From Paraburkholderia rhizosphaerae (GTDB lineage Bacteria > Pseudomonadota > Gammaproteobacteria > Burkholderiales > Burkholderiaceae), in NCBI RefSeq assembly GCF_004366595.1, contig NZ_SORE01000002.1, positions 248,001 to 312,000 of the forward strand: DNA of 64,000 nt, given 5' to 3'. The notes below the pieces were generated by a model. The model made no database searches. It saw nothing but the letters and a program-made list of their open reading frames with translations, and had not been told where the DNA came from. The position numbers and the translations under genes were made by a program. This document shows positions 17,366 to 27,000 of this stretch, one piece after another (the first letter of the stretch is position 1; the number at the start of each line of letters is the position of its first letter).

Positions 17366-18508
17366 ATGAAAGCGGATGTACTGATCGTCGGCGCCGGTAT
17401 CGTCGGCGCCGCATGCGCGGCGGAACTGGCCGCGCGTGGCTCGCGCGTCACGGTGCTGGATGCTCACGGCATCGGCGGCGGTGCGACCGCGGCGGGCATG
17501 GGGCATATCGTCGTGATGCACGAGTCGCCGGCCGAGTTGGCGCTGAGCCGTTATTCGCGAGACTTGTGGCTGGAGCTGGCGCCGCGGTTGCGCACGCGCG
17601 ATGCGTTCTCGCGTTGCGGCACGCTATGGGTCGCGGCGGACGAAGAAGAATGGCAAGCCGCGCGCACGATGCACGATGCGTTCGCGGCACAGTGCGTTGA
17701 CGCGCAATTGCTCGACTCGAACGCGCTACGCGCGTGTGAGCCGGCCTTGACGCACGGCATGGCAGGCGGCCTGCTGATCGAACAGGACAGCATTGTCTAT
17801 GCGCCGGCGGCCACGCAGTGGTTGCTGACGCTGTCGCCGGCCGCATCGCGCATCAACGTGCGGCTCGGCGCGCGTGCGGTCGCAGTCGATGCACGGTCCG
17901 TCACGCTTGCGGACGGCGAGCGCATCGAGGCGGCGCACGTGGTCGTCGCTAACGGCATTCACGCAACCGGTCTGGTGCAATCGTTGCCTCTGCAACCGAA
18001 GAAGGGCCATCTGCTGATCACGGACCGCTATCCTGGCCTGATCCGGCATGAGCTGCTGGAGCTCGGCTATATCAAGAGTGCGCATCATGCGACCGGCACC
18101 TCTGTCGCGTTCAATGCACAGCCGCGTCCGACCGGCCAACTGCTGATCGGTTCGTCGCGACAGTTCGATTCAACCGACCCCGCGGTCGAAATGCCGGTGC
18201 TCGCGCAGATGCTGCGGCGCGCCGCGCGGTATTTGCCGGCGGTGCCTCGCCTGAATGGCATTCGCGCGTGGACGGGCTTTCGCGCGGCGACGCCGGATGG
18301 CTTGCCGTTGATCGGGCGTGCGGACCATCGCGCTGCAGGCGAGAGCGCGGCCGGCGTCTGGCTCGCTGTCGGTCACGAAGGTCTGGGTGTGACGACATCG
18401 CTTGCGACCGCGCAATTGCTTGCCGCGCAGATCACCGGCGGTACGACGGCGATTCCGGTCGAACCGTATTTGCCCGCGCGCTTCGCGCCCGGAGTCTGCC
18501 ATGCATGA
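17366..18508 (+). CDS. lhpB: D-hydroxyproline dehydrogenase, DAO-type FAD subunit
   Basis: Oxidises cis-4-hydroxy-D-proline to the cyclic imine used by LhpC. The 380-residue protein has the FAD-binding start VLIVGAGIVGAACAAELAARG and the C-terminal DAO-type GRADHRAAGE...VGHEGLGVTTS. GTGAGG precedes the ATG at 17366. It overlaps the small 2Fe-2S gene by 8 bp, which in turn abuts the large FAD/BFD subunit, giving the three-subunit layout known for Pseudomonas aeruginosa LhpBEF. Confidence 0.88.
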   Translation: MKADVLIVGAGIVGAACAAELAARGSRVTVLDAHGIGGGATAAGMGHIVVMHESPAELALSRYSRDLWLELAPRLRTRDAFSRCGTLWVAADEEEWQAARTMHDAFAAQCVDAQLLDSNALRACEPALTHGMAGGLLIEQDSIVYAPAATQWLLTLSPAASRINVRLGARAVAVDARSVTLADGERIEAAHVVVANGIHATGLVQSLPLQPKKGHLLITDRYPGLIRHELLELGYIKSAHHATGTSVAFNAQPRPTGQLLIGSSRQFDSTDPAVEMPVLAQMLRRAARYLPAVPRLNGIRAWTGFRAATPDGLPLIGRADHRAAGESAAGVWLAVGHEGLGVTTSLATAQLLAAQITGGTTAIPVEPYLPARFAPGVCHA

Positions 18509-18776
18509 CACGAACCTGAATGAAGCTCGCGTGCGCGTGACGATCGACGGGCGCGCACTAATCGTTCTCGCGGGTTCGACCGTCGCGGCCGCGCTCGCGG
18601 CCGATGCGGGTGTTGCAGGCACGCGCACCTCGGTAAGCGGCGCGCCGCGCACCGCGCTGTGTGGAATGGGCGTATGCCAGGAATGCCGCGTGACGATCGA
18701 CGGTGTCGCGCACACGCTCGCGTGTCAGACGCTATGCCGCGACGGACAGGTAATCGAAACAACCGGACCGCGCTGA
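18501..18776 (+). CDS. lhpF: D-hydroxyproline dehydrogenase, small 2Fe-2S subunit
   Basis: A 91-residue ferredoxin-like subunit that passes electrons inside the dehydrogenase complex. The cysteines of CGMGVCQEC and the later ACQTLC provide the plant-type 2Fe-2S ligands. Its ATG overlaps the end of lhpB by 8 bp and its stop is one base from the start of the next subunit, indicating coupled translation and fixed stoichiometry. Confidence 0.88.
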   Translation: MHDTNLNEARVRVTIDGRALIVLAGSTVAAALAADAGVAGTRTSVSGAPRTALCGMGVCQECRVTIDGVAHTLACQTLCRDGQVIETTGPR

Positions 18777-18777
18777 C

Positions 18778-20091
18778 ATGATCAAACAACAGGTTGACGT
18801 CGTCGTCGTAGGCGCTGGCCCTGCCGGTTTGAGCGCCGCGCGTGCGGCCGCACAGGCGGGCGCGCGCGTCGCGGTGCTCGACGACAATCCGCGTGCGGGT
18901 GGTCAGGTGTGGCGCAATGGGCCCGCGCATCCGCCGGCTGCGGCGTTGACCTGGCAGCTTGCCGCGTTGCGAAGCGCCGGTAACGTCGTGTTGCTGTCAT
19001 CCGCGCGCGTTGTCGCACCGCTAGACGATCGCGGCTTGCTGGTCGAATCGGCGCAACGCGGCGCACTCGAGCTCGGCTACCAGCGTTTGATTCTCGCAAC
19101 CGGCGCACGCGAGCGGCTGTTGCCGTTCGACGGCTGGACCTTGCCCGGCGTGACCGGCGCCGGCGGTTTGCAGGCGCTGATCAAGGGCGGTATGCCGGTG
19201 CGCGGTGAGCGCATTGTGATCGCGGGTAGCGGTCCGCTGCTGATTGCGTCGCTTGCGACCGCGCGGCAAGCGGGCGCGACCGTGCTTGCGGTGGTCGAGC
19301 AGGCGCCATGGTCGGCGCTCGCGCGTTTTGGTATCGGGCTAGCGGCGACGCCGTCGAAGCTATGGCAGGCCGCGCAGCTAACGCGTGGTTTTGGGGGGCT
19401 GCGTTATCTGACTGGCAGCGTTGTGCGCGAGGCGCACGGCGACGGTCGCGTCGAGCGGATCAGCATTCGCCGCGGCGCAAGCGCCGATCGCGCTGCCGAC
19501 GTCGTATTCGACTGCGATCGTATCGCGTGCGGTTATGGGCTCGTGCCGAACATCACACTCGGCGACGCGCTGGGCTGTGCGATTCGCCGTGATGCTGCGG
19601 CGGGCAGCGTGCTGATTGTCGATCACGAACAGCGCACGTCGCTCGATCAGGTATTTGCCGCGGGCGAATGCACAGGCATCGGCGGCATGGAGCTGGCGAG
19701 CGTCGAAGGCGAGATCGCTGGCCTGAATGCAGTCGGCGCGACCCGTGAAGCGACGCGACTGCATGCGCAACGCGATCGCTGGCAGCGTTTCGCTCGGCGT
19801 GTCGAGACCGCGTTTGCGCTTCGCGAAGCCGCACGCGCGTTGCCATCCGATCACACGGTGCTGTGCCGCTGTGAAGATGTCAGTTGCGCCGATGTGCGCG
19901 AGCATACGAACTGGCGCGATGCAAAACTGCAGACGCGCTGCGGGATGGGGCCTTGTCAGGGACGAGTCTGCGCAACGGCGGCCGAGGTGTATTTCGGCTG
20001 GAACACCGCTCAAACGCGGCCTCCGTTCAGCCCGGCGCGGATTGCGACACTGCTCGAAGCCGCACCGGAGCCGGCAACCGCCAGCGAATGA
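18778..20091 (+). CDS. lhpE: D-hydroxyproline dehydrogenase, FAD/NAD(P) and BFD-type subunit
   Basis: The large flavoprotein subunit, 437 residues. The FAD motif VVVGAGPAGLSAARAAAQAG is at residues 9-28, and a second dinucleotide-binding motif (IVIAGSGPLLIAS) is near residue 142. The C-terminal part holds a BFD-like [2Fe-2S] domain, CRCEDVSC...CGMGPCQGRVC. This matches the HcnB/OoxA-like alpha subunit of heteromeric D-hydroxyproline dehydrogenases. The gene starts directly after the lhpF stop codon. Confidence 0.88.
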   Translation: MIKQQVDVVVVGAGPAGLSAARAAAQAGARVAVLDDNPRAGGQVWRNGPAHPPAAALTWQLAALRSAGNVVLLSSARVVAPLDDRGLLVESAQRGALELGYQRLILATGARERLLPFDGWTLPGVTGAGGLQALIKGGMPVRGERIVIAGSGPLLIASLATARQAGATVLAVVEQAPWSALARFGIGLAATPSKLWQAAQLTRGFGGLRYLTGSVVREAHGDGRVERISIRRGASADRAADVVFDCDRIACGYGLVPNITLGDALGCAIRRDAAAGSVLIVDHEQRTSLDQVFAAGECTGIGGMELASVEGEIAGLNAVGATREATRLHAQRDRWQRFARRVETAFALREAARALPSDHTVLCRCEDVSCADVREHTNWRDAKLQTRCGMGPCQGRVCATAAEVYFGWNTAQTRPPFSPARIATLLEAAPEPATASE

Positions 20092-20176
20092 GCGGCCACG
20101 TACCGCGAGTTGCACATCAACGTCTTTACGTCGCCTCTGAGGCGCACTCCGAATTTTTTGCGGCGCTGCGCGGCCC

Positions 20177-20182
20177 TATAAT
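20177..20182 (+). promoter_or_regulatory. Consensus -10 box before the leader ORF and PAS-AraC gene
   Basis: A perfect TATAAT sits 15 bases before GGAGGAA (20197-20203). No good -35 is present at 17 bp (only a T run), so the promoter may be activator-dependent. It lies 85 bp after the stop of lhpE. Confidence 0.45.
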
Positions 20183-20213
20183 CGTCGCACACGACCGGAG
20201 GAACCACGGTCGG

Positions 20214-20255
20214 ATGACCCTCGCGCCGCACCGCGAATCACGGAACCCGCAATGA
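20214..20255 (+). CDS. Candidate 13-codon leader peptide overlapping the regulator gene
   Basis: ATG at 20214, 10 bases after GGAGGAA, encodes MTLAPHRESRNPQ and ends in TGA at 20253-20255, overlapping the regulator start (20252) as ATGA. The regulator itself has only a weak GGAA upstream, so its translation probably depends on this mini-ORF. Whether the peptide has a function beyond coupling is unknown. Confidence 0.5.
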   Translation: MTLAPHRESRNPQ

Positions 20256-21064
20256 ACTCGCTGGCTCACCCGCAGGAAACGACCGAAGCAAAGCCGCGTG
20301 CGACGCCGGGCGCAGGCGCTTCAGCGCTTGCCGCGATGCTCGCGCATTTCACGCTGCTCGAGCCGGTTTTCGATGCGATGCCGGACACCGTGTTCTTCGT
20401 GAAGGATGCCGACGCGCGGTACGCGCTGGTCAATCGCACGCTGGTGTCGCGTTGTGGCTACAAGGAAAAGGACGCGCTGCTCGGCAAGACCGCTGAAGAC
20501 GTATTTCCGCGCCGCTTCGGCCGGATCTATACCGCGCAGGACCAGGCGGTCATTCATGTCGGCAACCAGATGGTCGATCAGCTCGAACTGCATCTGTATC
20601 CGGGCCGCCAGCCTGGCTGGTGTCTGACCTGCAAACAACCGCTGCGCGACGCGTCAGGGCAGATCGTCGGGCTTGCGGGCACGTCGCGCGACCTGAAGGC
20701 CGACGAGAGCAGTCACCCTGCGTACACGCGTCTTGCGGCGGTCGTGCAGTACATCCAGCAAAACTACGTGCAGCCTCTGAATCTGAAGCAGCTTGCGGCG
20801 ATGGCTGACATGTCGGTTGCGCAACTCGAGCGCTATTTCCACAAGGTGTTCCATCTGACGCCGCGCCAGGTGCTGCTGAAAACGCGCCTCGATGCGGCGA
20901 CCGCGCTGCTCGTATCGCACGATAAGGTCACCGATGTCGCCGCGCTGTGCGGCTACACCGATCACAGCGCATTCACGCGGCAGTTCAAGGCGACCGTCGG
21001 CGTGACGCCGACTGAATACCGGATGCTGCTGCTTGGCAACGGCCGCCAGCGCGCAGCCGCATGA
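20252..21064 (+). CDS. PAS-AraC family transcriptional regulator, likely controls hydroxyproline genes
   Basis: 270 residues. A PAS domain spans about 30-145 (VFFVKDADARYALVNRTL, LLGKTAEDVFPRRFG, GLAGTSRDLK) and an AraC-type double helix-turn-helix about 165-262 (LNLKQLAAMADMSVAQLERYF, VTDVAALCGYTDHSAFTRQFK). It follows the dehydrogenase operon on the same strand, so it is the natural candidate activator of lhp genes, in the position of P. aeruginosa LhpR. A PAS rather than cupin sensor is less usual for AraC proteins. Start is set by the overlap with the leader ORF. Confidence 0.85.
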   Translation: MNSLAHPQETTEAKPRATPGAGASALAAMLAHFTLLEPVFDAMPDTVFFVKDADARYALVNRTLVSRCGYKEKDALLGKTAEDVFPRRFGRIYTAQDQAVIHVGNQMVDQLELHLYPGRQPGWCLTCKQPLRDASGQIVGLAGTSRDLKADESSHPAYTRLAAVVQYIQQNYVQPLNLKQLAAMADMSVAQLERYFHKVFHLTPRQVLLKTRLDAATALLVSHDKVTDVAALCGYTDHSAFTRQFKATVGVTPTEYRMLLLGNGRQRAAA

Positions 21065-21083
21065 CGCGCGTCGTCCGCGGCAA

Positions 21084-21419
21084 ATGAAAAAGCAAGGGGC
21101 CGCGCATCGCTATCACGTGTACGTCGTCGCACTCGACGACACGGTATGGAACGAAGCACGCTTCAGGCGCGCGAACCCCGACTATCGCTTCGACCGGCCG
21201 TGCGTATATGTGGGAATGACGGGGCTAGACCCGGACTTGCGTTTTGATCGGCACAAGGCGGACATTCAGGCGAATCGCTATGTGCGCGACTACGGTTTGC
21301 GGCTAATGCCGGAGCTGTATGACTTTTACAATCCGATGCCGTATGACGGCGCGCGCGATATGGAAGTGGAACTGGCGATCGGTTTGCGCGAAGCAGGTTA
21401 CGCGGTATGGCAAGCGTGA
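21084..21419 (+). CDS. Small conserved protein with GIY-YIG-like pattern
   Basis: 111 residues starting MKKQGAAHRYHVYVV. HVYVVALD, then CVYVGMTGLDPDLRFDRHKAD with the R and H in nuclease-like spacing, and a C-terminal Glu (DMEVELAIGLREAGY) recall a compact GIY-YIG fold (YVYV...YVGMT...R..H...E). I know it only as a conserved proteobacterial hypothetical protein. Nuclease activity is a guess from the pattern. It is immediately downstream of, but probably unrelated to, the AraC gene. Confidence 0.7.
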   Translation: MKKQGAAHRYHVYVVALDDTVWNEARFRRANPDYRFDRPCVYVGMTGLDPDLRFDRHKADIQANRYVRDYGLRLMPELYDFYNPMPYDGARDMEVELAIGLREAGYAVWQA

Positions 21420-21433
21420 TGAAAGGAATGCTG

Positions 21434-21706
21434 TTATCGGATGCCGAGGCCACGCAGAATCGCATTGCCTTCTTCGGTTAGACGAAAACGCGGAGCGCCG
21501 GCAACTGAAGCAATGCTTTCGACGAGCCCCGCTTCCTTCAACAATGGAATTTCCGGTTTCGCGTACGCATCGATAGGCGCGTGCAGCAACAGCAGCAGCG
21601 TGGCAAGTTCATGGTGGCTGAGCAGGCGGCGCAGGATCGTTGGCCGCTTCGTGGCCGCCGGGGTTTGCAGGACGGCGCGTTCGTTTTTGCTTTCATTGTC
21701 GTGCAT
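21434..21706 (-). CDS. Small hypothetical protein, possible winged-helix fold
   Basis: 90 residues; the ATG at 21706 follows GAGG. The sequence (LLSHHELATLLLLLHAPIDAY, then IPLLKEAGLVES, PRFRLTEEGNAILRGLG) looks like a MarR-like winged helix: helices, recognition region and a terminal wing. I do not recognise a named family. It is convergent with the 111-residue gene 14 bp away. Confidence 0.65.
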   Translation of the reverse strand: MHDNESKNERAVLQTPAATKRPTILRRLLSHHELATLLLLLHAPIDAYAKPEIPLLKEAGLVESIASVAGAPRFRLTEEGNAILRGLGIR

Positions 21707-21893
21707 CGGGCACCTCGTACGGATCGCAGTTCGAGTCAGGCTTCGGATCATGGGGAGCCAAACTTAAACGATACTTAAGTGACGCATGTATGCGACGTTT
21801 TTGCACGGTCGCGCAATGTGCTGCCGCGTTCGCATCGCGACCGTTTGCGATCCGCTTACACTTCATTGTGACGCGCGTGTTTGTCACCGCGCG

Positions 21894-22238
21894 TCACGGC
21901 GCGCACGTCTTGCTGGCCGCCTCGATCCACATGTTCGACATGTGGCGCTTGCCCGCATAGAACCGATAGGTCGTGCCACCGGTATCGGTGCGTACCTTGA
22001 CGATATTCGAGTCACCGAAATCGAGCATCGTGCCTTGCGGAATCGGCGACGTGGTGAAGTGCGTATCGTGCTTTCTGGCTTCCTGTTCGAGGCATTGCAC
22101 GACATCGGCAACCGGGCGCTGCGTGATCGTGTCGTTTTCCGGATCGCCCGCGTCGGGGTTGCTTTGAAACTGCGCGCAGGCGCTGAGCGCGCATGCGATG
22201 ACGACGACGGATAACGATGCTTGCAACGGATTCCTCAT
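21894..22238 (-). CDS. Small lipoprotein of unknown function
   Basis: 114 residues starting MRNPLQASLSVVVIACALSACAQ, a type II signal with lipobox LSAC, so Cys is lipidated about residue 22. The rest (QRPVADVVQCLEQEARKHD, then IVKVRTDTGGTTYRFYAG) is a short mixed alpha/beta domain with two further Cys that could form a disulfide. GGGAGAG precedes the ATG. This is a type common in Burkholderia with no known role. Confidence 0.8.
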   Translation of the reverse strand: MRNPLQASLSVVVIACALSACAQFQSNPDAGDPENDTITQRPVADVVQCLEQEARKHDTHFTTSPIPQGTMLDFGDSNIVKVRTDTGGTTYRFYAGKRHMSNMWIEAASKTCAP

Positions 22239-22484
22239 GACTCTCCCTGGCGTTTGGACCATGTTTGAACGCTGTCTTCAGCGATGACACAAGACTCGAT
22301 TATATCGACGCAAGGGCCGTGCCCAGTGCAGGTGCCACGCGGCGGTCCGTCAATGATGACTGTGTACACCAACAAGGCCGCACCGGACCGCGATGTTTGT
22401 CGTCACAGTCGAACATGAAGAGACCCGTCACCTGCGATTCGCGTGGCCGCGCAATGGCGGCCTGACGTCCGCCCGGTTGTCGGT

Positions 22485-23762
22485 TCAACGTCCGCCGCGC
22501 CGTCGCGCGGCGAACGCGTCGCGTGTTTGCATCGCGGAGTAGGTCAGTTGCGCGGCCGCGAGGCCGAACGCACCGAACGTGTGCGTGAGACCAAACTTTG
22601 CAAATGCGTCGGGCACGGGTCGTTCACCGGATAGCGCTGCGGCGAGCAACTCGCCGCACACGGTGGTCGGCGCCATCCCGTGACCGCCGAAACCGACCGC
22701 GTACCAGACGCCATCCGCACTCTGGCCGATTTGCGGCATCTTGTGCCGCGCATAGCTCATCAATCCGCCCCACGCATAGTCGACATGCACGTCTTGCAGT
22801 TGCGGGTAGACCTTGAGTAAATCCCGGCGCAGTAGCCGTTCGATGACCTGCGGCGTGCGTTCGACGATCGAGATGCGGCCGCCCCACAGGATTCGCGTGT
22901 CGGGCAGCGGACGGTAATAGTCGAATGCAAAGCGTGTGTCATATACCGCCGATGCGCAATCGATCGCGTCTTTCAACCGCGCGCCGAGCGGCTCGGTCGC
23001 GATCACATAGGTGGCGATCGGCAGGACCGCGCGTTCGACGCGTGGATATACGTTGCGCGCATAGCCGCCGCCCGCCATCACAACGTGTTGCGCATCGACG
23101 GTTCCGTCGTCGGTATCGATCGCGAAACCGCCGCTTTGCGCGCGCAGTGCGCGCACCGGCGAGTGCTCATGGATGCGCGTACCCGCGTCGGCCGCCGCGG
23201 CTGCCACGCCGACTACATACTTCAAAGGATGAAAGTGGAAGGCATTGCGCTCGAGAAGCCCGCCGTAATAGCGGTCGGTTTTGAGCCGCGATGCGAGTTC
23301 ATCGTCGCCAAGCGGTTCCCAATCGACGCCGAACGATTCCTTCATTAGCTGGCGCTGCGTATCGAGGCGCGCCGGCTCGTCGAACCAGTTCGCGAGAATG
23401 ACACCGGCATCGGTCGCGTCGCATTCGATGCGATAACGCCGGATGCGTTTGCGCATCAGATCCACCGCATCGGTGGTCAGCGTGTAGAGTTCGCGCGCCC
23501 GTGTCGGCCCGAGCACCTTCAGCAGTTCCGCGCAGTCGAGGCTATAGCCGCCGAACACAAAGCCGCCATTGCGGCCCGAAGCGCCGAATCCGACCTGTTC
23601 CGCTTCCAGCACGACGACGTCGCGCACACCGCGCTCCGCGAGACCGAGCGCGGTCGACAGCCCGGCCAGTCCGCCACCGATGATGCATACGCGAGCGCTA
23701 TGCCGGCCCGCCAAACGCGGCCGTTCGGGACGAGTGACGGTCGCTTCATAGAAGCTTTGCAT
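22485..23762 (-). CDS. FAD-dependent amine/amino-acid oxidase (DadA/PuuB-like)
   Basis: 425 residues. The N-terminal GG-doublet dinucleotide motif is VCIIGGGLAGLSTALGLAERG (about residues 25-45), followed by VGFGASGRNGGFVFGGYS, a stretch typical of gamma-glutamylputrescine oxidase-like enzymes. The C-terminal GFGGHGMAPTTVCGELLA closes the FAD site. No puu or ornithine genes are adjacent, so the substrate is open: gamma-glutamylputrescine, a D-amino acid or another secondary amine. It is transcribed away from the PBP gene. Confidence 0.85.
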   Translation of the reverse strand: MQSFYEATVTRPERPRLAGRHSARVCIIGGGLAGLSTALGLAERGVRDVVVLEAEQVGFGASGRNGGFVFGGYSLDCAELLKVLGPTRARELYTLTTDAVDLMRKRIRRYRIECDATDAGVILANWFDEPARLDTQRQLMKESFGVDWEPLGDDELASRLKTDRYYGGLLERNAFHFHPLKYVVGVAAAAADAGTRIHEHSPVRALRAQSGGFAIDTDDGTVDAQHVVMAGGGYARNVYPRVERAVLPIATYVIATEPLGARLKDAIDCASAVYDTRFAFDYYRPLPDTRILWGGRISIVERTPQVIERLLRRDLLKVYPQLQDVHVDYAWGGLMSYARHKMPQIGQSADGVWYAVGFGGHGMAPTTVCGELLAAALSGERPVPDAFAKFGLTHTFGAFGLAAAQLTYSAMQTRDAFAARRRGGR

Positions 23763-24047
23763 AGCGCATTCCGTTTGAACGGGCGGCTATGGTACTGAAA
23801 ATTCCGCCGGGCTCCTATCGGGCTTTCCACAGGGTATGTGCGCGACTTCCACCTCGCCGGCACGCCCGCGCCATGCCGGAAACGCCCGTGCAGCGCGGCA
23901 TTGCGGCAGGCGACGCGGCACGAGTGTTGCGCGGCGTACTCAGTGCCTGCGCCACTTTGCGTCTCGGTCCCTCGCAACGCGCGGTTACGCGCTAGACTGA
24001 TATGAGTCGCATTTTTTGTGGTCCGGCATCTGCAAGGAGACGCCACC

Positions 24048-27000
24048 ATGAATCGGCCGCTGCTTCGCGTCCCGCCGTTGCGCACCATCGGCACCACGTC
24101 CGCCTGGAAGTGGCTGAAGTGGGGCATATTTTTCGCGTTTCTGGTGGCGGTCGCAGCCGGTGTGCGGGTCGTGCAGATTGAAATGGATACATCGCGTCTG
24201 CAGGCGCGCTATCTATCCGAGCTGACCAGCGAAATCGGCTTTACGGTTGCCACCGGGCCGAGCGACAACATCCGCTTTCCGAAAGACGGGCCTTACGATA
24301 TACGCCTTGGATACACCTTGCTGCCGTCGATAGAACGGCGCCTGCGAGAGCGCGGTTTTACCATCGCATCGCAGGCACGCGATTCAGATCGTATGCTTGC
24401 GCTTGCCGACGACGGCCTTTTCATCCCCTACGAAGAGAAAGATCAGGCGGGCTTGCGCCTGTACGACTCGACCGGCGACGCGCTATTCGGCGACGATTAT
24501 CCAAAGCGGATTTACCGCAGCTTCGATGCGATTCCACCGCTTGTCGTCAATTCGCTGCTGTTTATCGAAGACCGTCATTTGCTGGACAAGGACCAGCCCA
24601 ATCGCAATCCGGCGATCGACTGGGGGCGCTTTGGCCGCGCATTGGCCGACCAGGGCGCGCGTATTTTCAACCATAGCCAGCCGCAGCCGGGTGGCAGCAC
24701 GCTCGCGACTCAGATCGAGAAGTTTCGCCACTCGCCCGGCGGACGCACCGCGACGCCGCAGGAGAAGTTGCGGCAGATTGCATCGGCATCGGTGCGCGCG
24801 TATCTGGACGGGCCGCGCACGATGGAAGTGCGTCAGCAGATCGTCATGCGTTATTTGAACTCGGTGCCGCTTGCCGCGCAGTCGGGCATCGGCGAAATCA
24901 ACGGGATCGGTGACGGGCTCGCTGCGTGGTACGGCCGCGATTTCGATGCGGTGAACCTTATCCTGAAGGCGCCGCCGACCCCGGAGAATTTGCCCGCGCA
25001 AGGGCTCGCATTCCGTCAGGTGCTGTCGCTGATGATCGCGCAGCGCGGTCCGTCGCATTTCCTGCTGCGGCGAAACGCGGATCTCGCATCGCTGACCGAC
25101 AGTTATTTGCGGCTGCTGGCGAGCGGCGGCGCGATCTCGATGTCGCTGCGCGACGCGGCGCTCGCCGCGCCGGTGCAACTGCATCGCTCGGGGCTGCCGC
25201 CGGCGACCGAATCGTTCGTATCGCGCAAGGCGGTGACGTCGTTGCGCTCGCATCTGATGACCGCGTTGGGCGTGAACAATCTGTACGATCTCGATCGCCT
25301 CGATCTGACGGCGACCGCGACGCTCGACAACGAAGTGCAGCAGGCGGTCAGCGACCGACTCGCCGCCGCGTCGACGAAGGACGGCGCGCGGGCCGCCGGA
25401 CTCTACGGCAAGGACATGCTGCGTCCGCAGGACGATCCGTCGAAAATTTCGTTTAGCTTCACGCTGTTCGAAAAGAACAACGGCCAGAACCTGATGCGTG
25501 TGCAAACCGACAGCGTGAACCAGCCGTTCGACATCAACCAGGGCGCGCGTTTGAATCTCGGTTCGACCGCGAAGTTGCGCACGATCATCACGTATCTGCA
25601 GATCGTCGAGGAACTGCATGGCCGCTATGCGGATATGAGCCCCGAAGAGTTGCGCGCGGTGAAGCCTGACCCGTCCGATTTGTTGACGCGCTGGTCAATC
25701 GATTATCTGTTGCATACGAAGGACCATTCGCTCGATGCGATGCTCGATGCGGCGATCGAGCGCAAGTATTCGGCGAGCGCCGGCGAAATGTTCTATACGG
25801 GCGGTGGCGGACAGGTATTCAGCAACTTCGAATCGAGCGACAACGGCCGCATTCTGACCGTGCACCGCGCGTTCCAGCACTCGGTGAATCTGGTGTTTGT
25901 GCGGATGATGCGCGATATCGTCCACTACGAAATGATCCAGACGTCGGGTCCAACCACGCAGTGGCTCGACGATCCGGTCGCGCGCAATACGTATTTGACG
26001 CGCTTCGCGGATCAGGAAAGCCGTGTGTACGTGAACCGCTTCTACACGAAGTATCACGGCAAGACCCAGGACGAGGCGATCGCCGCGTTGCTGCGTACGG
26101 TGCACAAGTCGCCGAAGCGGGTGGCGACCGCGCTGCGCAGCGCCGCGCCCGACGGCTCGCAGGAATGGTTCAATGCGCAGATGCGCGCGTCGCTGAAAGG
26201 CACGCCTGCCGCAACCATTCTCGATAATGAAGATCTCGCGAATCTCTATTCGAAGTACGCGATCGACAAGTTCAACCTGAACGACCGCGGCTATATTTCC
26301 AAAGTGCACCCGCTCGAACTGTGGACCGTCAACTATCTGCGCACGCACCCGGATGCGACGCTGAACGACGTGCAGGAAGCGAGCCGCGACGCGCGCACCG
26401 ATGCGTACAAGTGGCTCTTCAAGACGCGCTATCACGCGACGCAGGATCGCCGCATCAAGCGGATGATCGAACAGCGTGCATACGAGGAGATTGGCGCTTC
26501 GTGGCGCGCGCTGGGTTATCCGTTTTCGAAGCTCACGCCGTCGTATGGCGCGGCGATCGGTGCATCGGGAGACCGGCCGGCGGCGCTCGCGGAACTGATC
26601 GGCATTGTGTCGAACGGCGGAAACCGGGCGCCGACGCATAGCATCACCGACCTCGAATTCGCAAAGGGCACGCCGTATGAAACGCGCTTTACGCGTGCGG
26701 CTGCGCAGCCGAACCAGGTCGTGTCGCCGGATATCGCGCGTGTCGTGCAATCGCTGCTGCACGATGTGGTCGCGGGTGGAACCGCCGCGCGTCTTTCACA
26801 GGGCCTGAAGTTCCCGAACGGTGAGACGCTGCAGGTGATCGGCAAGACCGGCACCGGCGATCAGCGCTTCAATGTGTACGCGAAAGGCGGGCGGCTGATC
26901 GAATCGCGCAAGGTCAATCGCACGGGCACTTTCGTGTTCGTGATCGGCGACCGTTACTACGGTACGTTGACAGCGCTTGTGCATGAGCCGTACGCGGCGC

